DNA from: Isoetes taiwanensis
Taxonomy: Eukaryota; Streptophyta; Lycopodiopsida; Isoetales; Isoetaceae
DNA length: 64,000 nt
Reading direction: 5' to 3'
Assembly (NCBI GenBank): GCA_021234155.1
Contig: JAJEKV010000091.1
Coordinates: forward strand, 3,915,501 to 3,979,500
Positions 55,072-64,000 of the stretch are shown one piece after another. Numbering within the stretch: the first letter of the stretch is position 1; each line of letters opens with the position of its first letter. The position numbers and the translations under genes were made by a program. The notes beneath the pieces are model-generated. The model did no database searches, was not told the origin of the DNA, and saw only the letters and a list, made by a program, of their open reading frames with translations.

Positions 55072-56390
55072 TGACCCTTAACACAGGCTAGAGAGTTAAA
55101 CACAAAGAAGCCAACTTGAATTTATGCTCAAGTTGGGGTTAGAACCTCAGATCACTTAAGGTGATCAGTCTACACAAAATTTTTTAAAGAAAAGCTCAAA
55201 TATCAAGTACTCACACCTTTCCCAATTAGAGAATAAGGAGCCTTCACTCAAATCGATGTAGTTCTCATAAGTGGATTGATTTTCAAGGTCAAATGATTGT
55301 AACTTATGTAGAAAAGTTATAGGTATGCAATGGAAAAGATCTTGACCAAGTCGAGTTCTAGTCACGCAAGATATTCGATCTCAAAGTTGAGTCAATTTTT
55401 GGTCAATATCGATCAAAGCCACAAAGCGGATCTCGAGAATTTTGTAACTTGAGTTTGGAGGAATTTTTGAAATTCAAAAGGCTGAGATGAAGTATAGGTC
55501 GAAAAGATGTAGGGCATGCAATCAAATCTTATTTTGAATCACTAAACTATTTTTTTTTGCACTGTTTTGTGGATAACAGTCTAAAATTGTATCAGACAGA
55601 ATGCAAAAAATGATAACTTGAGTTTGGAATGGTTTTCTCGAACTTTTGTGCATCTGAGGTGCAAATATGATTGGAAATGAGGGCAAAATGGTCATATCAC
55701 GAGGAAAAGGTTGTAGAATATCTTCTTGTAAAAATGTTTTTCATGGCTAGAATGCTAAAAGAATATAGCCAGATCAAACTTTTTGGCACTTGGCGATCAA
55801 TTTCTATTGATTTGAAGCGTAATACAAGATAGATGTAGGTCATAAGAACATAAATCAATCATCAGAAGATCTCAAAAAGTCATGTAATAATATCATAGTA
55901 GGATAATCGGTCCAATTTTCTCCATGGCGTGGAATGCTTTCGGATACTTCATAAGCGTCTTGGATCATGCTTTCGGCATGTATCAATGTTGAGGTTTGAT
56001 GCATCTGGGCCTTCAAAAAACTTATGTCATTGTTTCCCCGGTATATAGGTTTAGATTTGATGATTCCGGCATCTTAGGACTTACTTTTAGGCTTAATGAG
56101 ATGCTTATGAGTGGGCATCCAAGAATAGGTAGTTTTTATAGCTTAAGAATCCAATTAAAGGCGTGATTGAGCAAGTTTCGAGGTTTAGGATTGTTCAAGC
56201 GTATTTTTCGAGAAATCTCGCGATCACGGTTGGCCGTATTTTTTGGAGTATAAACTCGAAATATGCTGTATTTCAAAATTTTGAAAAGCTAGGCTATGGT
56301 TTAAAAGGTGCCCCATAAAATAGTTGAGAAGTTTTAATCATTTGAGGCAATGGCAACCCTAATTTTTTGGGAATATGCTAGGTCTAGATA
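55072..56390. repeat. ~1.3-kb direct repeat, left copy
   Basis: Starts TGACCCTTAACACAG and aligns along its length with 62164 onward. Shared landmarks include CTCAAGTTGGGGTTA, GATCACTTAAGGTGATCA, CCTTTCCCAATTA, TTTTTGGTCAATA, GTAACTTGAGTT and GCATGTATCAATGT. The copies differ at many positions, so they are old. They may be the LTRs of the minus-strand gypsy between them. Confidence 0.6.
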
Positions 56391-57884
56391 CCATGCTTGG
56401 AAGATTCCATGGGGTATATGGGTAACATGGATACTTAAGGCATAATGGTGGGTAAAGCAAAAGAGGTATAAGAAATTACAAACAAAATTAGACTAGGGGC
56501 ATTTGCAAGGGTGTGACATGGGGAATAAAAATGAGAAAAAGGATATGAAATGGGAAGATCATCTTTTGAGAGGGGCAAAGGCATTAGGAAAAGGATTTAG
56601 GCAAAGCATGGTGTGATTGGCAAAAAGGTGAAGCAAGGGGGATATAGGTATAAGGTATAAAGGGAAATATGACTAGGAAAATTTCAAAATGGGGGTAAGA
56701 ATATGGATAAAAAATGGCTAGAAAGGTGGAATCAAATACCACAGGGTCTTCAAAACTTTGTCTTCCAATCTTCAAAAGCATCTTCCAATCTTCTCAACCC
56801 AGAATCTCATAAAGCATCCTTTGACTACCTTTGACCTCAAATGGAGTACCTTCCATGGGAGTTGACCTTGAATATTTGTGTTGACCTTTGAAGATTGATG
56901 TTGTTTGACCTCCACATCAATGTTGACTACCAAGCTCTTCTTTGATTTAATTCTTCCAAAATGACTTGACCTAACTTCAATACATGAACCAACAGTTAGT
57001 ATGTTGCCCTTTGGGGGCAACATCTCGCCAAAACAAGAAAATGGCTGGTCCCCTCAGCCATAAGGGGTCTTCAACTTTGTACCAAAGTGTCTAAGTAAGA
57101 ATTATGGTAGAGAGAGGGTGTAAAGTGCAAGTGTTGATGGAATAGAGGTGAATATGGTGGTGTGAGGATGTGAGTGAGTGAAAAAAGGTGAGAATGAGTG
57201 TGAATATGCTAAGGTGGTGATGGAAATGGAGTGTATGAGGTGAGGTGAGGTGAATGTGCAAGTGTTGAGATCTCGCCAAAACAAGAAAATGTATGCCTCC
57301 CTGATCCTTTAAAAATGCAACTCTGCTATGATGGTGAAGCTGAATTGCGAGTCGTCCTTTTGGGAATGAAAACAAGAATAAGGAGTCTAAATGGATAGCG
57401 GGACCACTTATGACAGGATGAATAAAGATGGAGAAAGGATGCACTTGTCATGGAAACACACAAACAAGTTAATCTTGACCTTTGCAACTCTGCCATGATG
57501 GTGAAATGAATTTGCAAGTGCACATTTAGGGGAAATAAAATGAGGAATACATGGCTAAATGGAGGCGGGGACCACAATGAGATAGATGAATGAGGATGAA
57601 AGAAGGGTGCTCACTGCAAATGACACTTGGCAATTCATTGAGTGGAAATCCTTGTCTTGGAGTTGTTTGATAGTTCATCCTTCATTACGGCTAGCTTGCA
57701 AACATGGACTCAATGAAAACATTAGTTCTAAAATCAAGACAAAGTGAGATCTAACCTATCTAATATTATAACTTTTCTAAGTTCTAGAGCATAAAAGAGA
57801 CAAGCATATATGCTGATCCGTTACCTTTTTCAAGTGGATAGTGTTGATGGGATTTGGGAGTGGCACCCACAGAAGTTAATTCCT
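56391..57884 (-). other. 3' untranslated region of the gypsy element with internal repeats
   Basis: No coding. It contains two related units of about 170 bp (57300-57430 and 57480-57620) sharing GCAACTCTGC.ATGATGGTGAA and GCGGG.ACCAC. It also has a repeated phrase CTCGCCAAAACAAGAAAATG (about 57026 and 57272). Confidence 0.5.
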
Positions 57885-59120
57885 TTAACCAATAAGAGTT
57901 GGTGCTGCAGATTCCAACACCTCATAGGGAACTTCCCAAAGATTTTCAAACTTACTAGCTGAGTCTTCCCTTGATTTATTCCATTTTAGAACTAGCTCTC
58001 CTATCTTGAAAGTCCCTTGTATTTTATGAGCGACTTTGAAAGCGACCAAATCCTTGGCTTTTAAAGCCAGATTGGCATTCTCGGCTTCCATCCTATATTC
58101 TTCTAAATCTTGAAAGGGTGTCGGTCTTTCACGCAAGGCATGTTCAAAAGGCAAACATAACTTGTGGGCTAACCTTAGAGATGGAAGCTCAAGCTCTCTT
58201 TGGAAGCACAACTTCAATGCCATATACTAAGTTAAAGGGTGTATGAGTGGTTCTTTGCTTTAATGGTGACTCTATAAGCCCATAGAGCATCCACCCGGTT
58301 TGACATGCCAATCCTTTTTTGATTATCATCCAGCTTTTTTTTAAAATGCTTTTCAAAACTTTATTAGTAGCTAGCTTGACCATTACCTTGGGGATAGTAA
58401 GAGGAGCTCTTGGTATGTTTGACCTTAAGAATAGTCAACAAATTAGCAATAACTTCATTCACAAAGGGGTACCTCTATCGAGAATGCAATTGTAGAGGAA
58501 TGCCAAACCGTGCACAAATATATTCATGTAAAAATTTTGTTGTTGTAATGGCATTAGCATGTCTTAAAGGAATTGCTTCTGCCCACTTGGTAAAATAATC
58601 TGTAGCTACAATGATGTGCTGATGTTGTCCTGCAGAAGGGGGGTTAATAGGGCCAATATAATCCAGTCCCCATATTTGGAAGGGTCCTGGAGAAATGATA
58701 GGATTTAATGTAGCTGGGAGGAGGATGCTTTTGCCAAATATCTGACACTTGTGGCAAGACTTTATAGCAGTATAACAATCTCTAAATATTGTAGGCCAAT
58801 AATAACGACACGAGTGTCTCGGAAAAATGGCCTCCACATACTCCTTCATGCATTTCTCTAATGATCAGAGCAGATTCTTCTTCATTGACATACCTCAGTA
58901 ATAGTCCATCCCTCTTGACTTTACATAGAACATCATTAATCATTTTAAATTGCCTACATTTTTCTTTAAATCTCCTTTGCTGGCTCGAAGTCAGTCCTGA
59001 GGGCATCTCCTTAAATAGTAGAAAATTTTTAATAGATAGTTGCCAATCCTGCTGGTTATGCTCTTCATCTTCTGCCTGCAAATAAGCTAAGGCATCCACA
59101 AAGTCAACAACCTCTATTGC
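57885..59120 (-). pseudogene. pol: Gypsy-B integrase
   Basis: From the right, the zinc-binding part is MHEGVCGGHFS (about 58870-58840) with CHKCQIFG (about 58755-58735). The catalytic core follows: GLDYIGPINPP and ATDYFTKWAEAIPL (58655-58560). The C-terminal part TTHTPFNLVYGIEVVLP lies at about 58240-58195 and KFENLWEVPYEVLESA at about 57940-57900, the latter resembling the GPY/F module. One or more frameshifts near 58840, 58480 and 58200 break it. Confidence 0.8.
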
Positions 59121-59130
59121 ATCCTCATGA

Positions 59131-59510
59131 TCAAAAAAAATGTAAAGGTAAATAAAAAGGCTGGGACTCTTCACGATGTAACTCCTTAATGGAAATATCA
59201 AAGGTTTGTAGCTTACAAGCCCACCTTTGAATTTTTGGTTTGAAAGTAGCCTTACCAAATAACAACCCCATTGGATTTTGCTTCATATAAACTTGAACAG
59301 AACTCTTCAATAGCAGGTGACCTTGTCTGTCAATGAGGAACATAAGAGCGACAACACTCTTTTCCAATCGGTGTATTTTTTCTTACGTTGAACTCCATTG
59401 TTTCTTTGGCAAAAGCTATGGTATGCTTGTCTGTGTAGAATAGCTAGACCTATAGCCTTCTTAGTGATAGTAATATAAACCTCAAATGGCATATCAAATC
59501 GGGTTTTTTC
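59131..59510 (-). pseudogene. pol: Gypsy-B RT-associated RNase H
   Basis: The frame 59492-59307 opens MPFEVYITITKKAIGLAI, the RNase H start (families have PFELYIDAS). The frame 59367-59131 continues RWACKLQTFDISIKEL, the usual end of this domain (RW...LQ.FD..I). The catalytic Asp after YI reads Thr, so the domain is probably dead. Confidence 0.7.
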
Positions 59511-59712
59511 AAAAGAGTAGCCTCACAAATGGACTTTATAAGTAACTCAAAAGACTCTTGGCAATCGATGACCATGTGGCGGGGACATACTTGCTCTCAG
59601 TTTAGAAATCTTTGCCTATTCTTGTCGGTTTGGAAATAGGACTTATAATGTGAGCAAAGTTAAATATACATCCTAAGAAAACTAGTCATGCCAATAAAAC
59701 TTTTGACACACT

Positions 59713-60530
59713 TCAAATTCTTGGGGGGTACCCGGTTTTTGAGGGCTTCAACCTTTTCTTGTGCCACTTGTATACCTTTGTTGGACACCTCATGCCCCAA
59801 AAGTTGCCCTTTGGATGCAAAAAAATACATTTCTTTGGGTTAAGGTTAACTCCGAGTCCACTGCGCAAAAAGCATATTTTTGCAAGCAATTCCAAATGAT
59901 TAGTAGGGTGAGATCTAAGCAAAGGTCATCCAAGTAAACTCTGAATTCTGAAGAGACATAGGTCTAAAAAATAACATCCATAGCTCTCGGGAAAGTGGCG
60001 GGTGCATTCATCAATCCAAAGGCATTCTTTTCATTGCATAAGTTCCCCAAGGGGTAATAAAGGGTCTTTGGTTGATCTTCTTCCCCTAATGTCAATTTGA
60101 TTAAATCCACGAAAATCCATCTAAGAATGAGTACACCTCTTTTCACCTTTCTGACATATAAGATTTCTTCTAAAAAGGCAAAGGATAGCAGTCCTTGATG
60201 GTGGCTTTGTTTGAGATCTCGATGTCGATGCAAATTCTTAAAGGCACCACTCTTTTTTTTTCTCTGGTACAATGCAAGATGATTAATGATTTCAATAATA
60301 ACACCTGCATCTAGCATTTTATCCAACTCATCTTTGATTAATCCCATCAATGAAGCATTAATTCTTCTCGGTTTTTTTGAAAAGCGAGGCTTACATCCTT
60401 CTTTAATCTTGATTTCAAATTGGCATACCTCGGCTTTAATACCGGGGAGCTCGAATAATCCCAGGCAAACACATCCTTCCTTTCTTCAAAAACATTTGTA
60501 TGTTCTCCCTATTTTGGTATTCAATTAAAT
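59713..60530 (-). pseudogene. pol: Gypsy-B reverse transcriptase
   Basis: Minus frame from about 60530 reads DYSELPGIKAEVCQFEI-type sequence, then RINASLMGLIKDELDKMLDA and GVIIEI, the gypsy RT entry (families have I..EI.KLL.AG.I). Further on, FGLMNAPATF (about 60000) matches the F.L.NAP.TF motif. The frame 59922-59713 has LNPKKCIFLHPKGNFWG (families have LNP.KC.F....G...G). The YxDD motif is not readable and the RT fingers are scrambled by frameshifts. Confidence 0.75.
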
Positions 60531-60689
60531 CTCCAACAAGCGGGGTTCTAGTCTTACCATTTTTTGTGATTGTAATCTCTTAGGTGTCCTTTTCCTCGAT
60601 GCATTAATGGTTAGAATAGGACAAAAGTGCTTTACCTCACTAGCATCAAGATCTTCCCTCTGGAATAGCTCCCTCAGTTAAATGTGACA

Positions 60690-61115
60690 TGAGAGTTTCT
60701 CTACATAAGGCATCGGCTTCCATTTTTTCTCTCTTGGTATGTGAGTGATCTCCCATGAAGCAAAACTTCAGAGAGCACTCCCATTACTTGATTTTTCAAG
60801 AGCTCCATATCTGCATTTTTTTTGTTTGGTAGTTTCACGAAACTTGTCTCTGATTAATTGTGAGTCACCATAAATGTGAATGTTAGCAATATCCATAGCT
60901 TTGGCCTCACGAAGACACGCAATCAAAGCCTTATATTACGCTACATTAGATGTAACTTGGGGAAGATTCTTCCTACTTTAGCTAAAAGTTTGTGAGAAGA
61001 ATCTTTCAAAATAGCGGCCGAATGATGCAATATTTAATTTTTAGAAATACCTCCATCAAACCATAAGATACTTGATGGTCCTTGTCTGCTGGGGAGTGCA
61101 CATTCCATAATGAGA
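60690..61115 (-). pseudogene. Second RNase H-like domain of Gypsy-B, upstream of RT
   Basis: In two alternating frames on the minus strand the pieces of an RNase HI-like domain appear in order. They are ILWFDGGISKN (first acidic position, about 61075-61045), LKDSSHKLLAKVGRIFP, YKALIACLREAKAMDI (the second acidic position, normally Glu before YKAL, lies in a TAG codon), IHIYGDSQLI (third acidic position, about 60860-60880) and EITHIPREK followed by an Ala-Asp-Ala-like end (about 60745-60715). It resembles the archaeal-type RNase H captured by Tat-lineage plant gypsy elements. It lies between the protease and RT, in addition to the normal RNase H after RT. Confidence 0.7.
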
Positions 61116-61269
61116 GGAACCATTTCATATTTTCTTGGTCTTGTATTTTTTATTCTGTAAGATCCCAAAGGTTCTTCAATCAGCATTTCCTTAATAAAGT
61201 TTACCTCTTCTTTGGAGCCATAGGAGCCATCTTGATTGTAAATTGTAGCAGTTTGAGAACCATTGGAGA

Positions 61270-61660
61270 TGGTACATCTCCCTTGAGACCAAACTGGCCT
61301 AGCATCCACAGTGGCTAACCATCTTCTCCCTAAAAGTAGATCATAGATGTCAGATTCATCCCTATATCTTCAAAAGCCACTACAATAAAGTTAGTAGCTT
61401 CTGTTATGTCTTACGTGATAACGAGGGCACTTTAGTCACCACACCAATAGGAGTAATCTTAGCATTATAAAAGATCTTAATAGTATAGAAGCTTTCTTGT
61501 CCACCTCGAAACCACACTTCTTCATAATGTGATATGGCATGATGTTTAAGGGGATCCCCATCAAGTAACTGCGTTTGAGAGGTAGGTATAACCTCCTAAA
61601 AGCGGTGAACATGTGAATGCTCGGGGTCTTCTTCATTACATGCTAGAACAAGGTTAGTGG
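61270..61660 (-). pseudogene. pol: Gypsy-B protease region
   Basis: Minus frames carry a GEST-like downstream part of the aspartic protease. An LLGRRWLATVDARPVWSQG stretch at about 61340-61285 corresponds to the usual ILGRPWL near the protease end. Upstream pieces (about 61636-61436) are frame-broken. The active-site D-S/T-G motif is not seen. Confidence 0.5.
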
Positions 61661-61685
61661 CATCGGTAAAAATTCACACAAGCAT

Positions 61686-62163
61686 TCAATGTCTCACCAC
61701 CCGTTTCTTTAGCGTTACTCTTTTTCTATAGCTAGGTGCAATCTTTAGCAAGGTGAAAAGGTCCACACTTACTTTGGAGTTTTTGAGCAAAACATCAACT
61801 TCATCAAAGTCTTGATCTTTCTTACCATATTTTTGTTGTGGGGGTGGAGCTATAATTTCAGCAGGTGATTCCACCACAGGTGGTGAAGACCTGGCAGTGG
61901 GATGTCTACTTGATTCAGCATGTACATGAGCTTCATTCATGCTTCTGGTTTGCACCACCATAACTTCTTGATTTGGGAACCACGTAGCTTTGAATAAATC
62001 TTATAGAAGTACTTGGTTCAGCAAATCTCACAGGAGGTTTAGGCTCTGGTCTCTTTTCTTTTTTCTGCTTAGCAAAATATTCCTTAACAGCATACCTAAT
62101 ATCAGTATGGCCAACTTCTTTACAAAAAGAACAAACAAGACATTCCTTTCCAAAGTGGTACAT
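61686..62163 (-). pseudogene. gag: Gypsy-B gag, C-terminal part
   Basis: The frame 62163-61933 starts FGKECLVCSFCKEVGHTDIR, a zinc knuckle CX2CX4H in which the last Cys reads Tyr. It continues with a Lys/Pro-rich linker. The next frame 61961-61686 has MVVQTRSMNEAHVHAE, then a region around QKYGKKDQDFDEVDVLL. The N-terminal gag is missing: the knuckle abuts the start of the 1.3-kb repeat at 62164. Confidence 0.65.
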
Positions 62164-63420
62164 TGACCCTCAGCACAGCCTAGAGTCAAACACAAAAAGC
62201 CAACTTGAGTTTTCACTCAAGTTGGGGTTAAAACTCTCGAGATCACTTAAGGTGATCAATCTACACAAATTTTCCAAAGAAAAGCTAAGTTATAGAGTTT
62301 TCATACCTTTCCCAATTAAGTTTTGGACTCCTTGCTCAAATCGACCACCGGAGATCTGCATGCGGTCGATTTTCAAGGTCGGATGCACGTGACTTACTGT
62401 GAGAAAAGTTGTAGGCAAGCAAAGGTAAAGATCTTGACCAAGTCACGAGTCTTGATTTGTGAGATATTAGATCTCAAAGTTGGGTCAATTTTTGGTCAAT
62501 ACCGGTCAATATTACAAGCAGAGCTCGAGTTTTGTAACTTGAGTTGTAGGTTGAAATTTAAAGAAATTCAAAACTAGGGTGCTCTATAGACTTCAAGGGG
62601 TAAAGGTGCATCTTGACAAATCATAATTTGAATCCCTAAAACTATTTTTTTTTTTTTGTTTTGTAGATATCGGTCTAGGTTTGTATCAGAGACGAGAATC
62701 TGAAAAATGACAACTTCAGTGTCAGATGGATTTTTCTGAAATTTTTTGTGCACCACAGTGCAAATAAATAGGGATCTGAAGTGCAAATGGTCTTATGCAA
62801 GAAAAATAGGGGAATTCTTTTACGTAAAATGTTTGTGATGCAAAAATGCTAAAGGATCATGGCAGTGGACTTTTTGAATACTTGGCAATCAATTTTCATT
62901 GATATGAAGGTAATACAAGGTGAATAAGGATCTTAGGAACATATATCAATCAATAATGTAGCTCGGGAGGTCAATAATAGTATCAAAATCAATAGTATCA
63001 GTCCAATCTTCTCCAGTTAAACCGTGGAACACTTTCGAAACTTCAAGAGCGTCTTCAGATCATGCTCGGCATGTATCAATGTCGAGGTTTGATCGTGCGG
63101 GGCCTTCAAAAATTCTACATTAACGATCACCCGGTTATATTTTCAAATTTTTATGGATCGAGAATCTTAGGCTTTGATTATGGGTTTGTTTGGTAGCTAA
63201 GGCGGGGAAGAAGATTAGGAGAGGAATTTAAAAAGCGAAGCCCACGGCGATTCGAAGGAGTTTTCTAATTTTAGGGTTAGTGGAGGGAATCTACATGAGC
63301 ATCTTTTCGAGTATATTTGGAGATTAGGCCTTTTAAAAATTCAATTTTCAATGGTGTAAGTGGGAAAATGAACCTTTGGTTTTTTTGGGATCTCCTAGGA
63401 ATCTTTAAGGATGCCCTTGA
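62164..63420. repeat. ~1.3-kb direct repeat, right copy
   Basis: Starts TGACCCTCAGCACAG and parallels 55072-56390. If Gypsy-B is a minus-strand element this would be its 5' LTR. However no primer binding site separates it from the gag knuckle, so an internal deletion or an independent insertion must be assumed. Confidence 0.55.
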
Positions 63421-64000
63421 TATGGTTCACAACAATAAACCATACCTTTTATAGGTTCACAACAATAAACCATACCTTTTATCTCCTCTAAATAGGATAC
63501 GGATCTCCTCAAACAAATCATAATCTGTCATGCATGGCCAGTCTAGGTTTGCTCACAGAATCCACAGAATAAACCTTTAGCAATGACAAAATGATCTAAG
63601 TATGAAATAAGAAGTCAAATAAGCACAGATCCAATGAACATAAGATACGAGTTACACCAATTGATATGAACTACACCAATAGCTCAGAATGATCCGGCTC
63701 TAGTTCACCAAAACTAGAGGAAGATTCTCAATACAAGGCAAATAATGGCGGTTCTCCACCCAACCCGGACCAGCCGGTGTTGAGAACTGGCAGATTAAAC
63801 AAAGGCAGAAGGCTAAAAGGCAATTTCTAGGCAAGTAGCTTGGTTCTCTTCAAAAGGCAATCTTGGTAATGCGGTCAGTCGACCCACGGCCACTCTTTTG
63901 GCGATATCTCACGATCCACAAGGAGTTAGCGAATGGGCGACCCCAATCCGGAAACTAGACACTGAGAGCTTTCCAATGAGCCCTGGGTCGCAATAATCAG
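63421..64000. other. No gene; short tandem duplication at 63423-63480
   Basis: A 29-bp unit (GGTTCACAACAATAAACCAT and following bases) is repeated twice in tandem. The rest to the window end has no recognisable coding sequence. Confidence 0.6.

Noticed and set aside
63423-63480. CRISPR-like direct repeat
   Set aside because: Only two adjacent 29-bp copies without spacers, in a plant nuclear context.

Overview
This is a repeat-rich stretch of a land-plant nuclear genome. The evidence is the set of transposon families (Ty1/copia elements with initiator-Met tRNA primer sites, a chromodomain Ty3/gypsy remnant, L1-type and other LINEs, a tRNA-headed SINE) and exons of a plant SRT1-type sirtuin. 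Large introns, nested retroelements and long gene-poor stretches point to a big genome. I cannot tell from the sequence whether it is a fern, lycophyte, gymnosperm or angiosperm.

The one recognisable host gene is the 3' part of SRT1, a SIRT6-class NAD-dependent deacylase, on the + strand from 3030 to about 24831. Exons at 3030-3109 and 3454-3532 are followed by a roughly 19.7 kb intron (3533-23233). Further exons lie at 23234-23287, 23493-23586, 23707-23789, 23902-23969, 24044-24146 and 24397-24831. The N-terminal exons lie beyond the left edge of the window. The terminal exon has two in-frame TAG codons inside an 84-bp GT...AG segment whose length is a multiple of three, so it is either a short intron or decay.

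The giant intron is a stack of copia elements. An old, RT-deleted element (about 5340-6955, resuming 22270-22436) was invaded by copia-1 (6956-22264, duplication ACATG). Copia-1 was then invaded in gag by copia-2 (about 7929-13101) and in its reverse transcriptase by copia-3 (15965-20904, duplication GAAAC). A separate copia RT scrap sits at about 22590-22930.

From 25 to 64 kb I see no intact host gene. In order there is: low-complexity sequence; a 5'-truncated L1-type LINE (28398-31511, minus, 17-bp duplication); gypsy gag debris (about 32100-33000, minus); a 290-bp tandem duplication (33050-33620); exon-like open stretches of unknown origin (34511-34825, minus); and a nearly full-length two-ORF LINE (about 35450-39998, minus). 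These are followed by two more copies of the same LINE family (40540-42060 and 47150-49010, minus, the second strikingly CpG-rich), a chromovirus gypsy 3' end (about 49700-51270, minus), LTR-like repeats (51275-54850), and a second gypsy (57885-62163, minus) between 1.3-kb direct repeats. This second gypsy carries an RNase H-like domain between protease and reverse transcriptase, in addition to the usual one.

Most retroelement genes carry frameshifts and stops. Several differences between paired LTRs are single-base or homopolymer indels, so some frameshifts may be assembly errors rather than biological decay.
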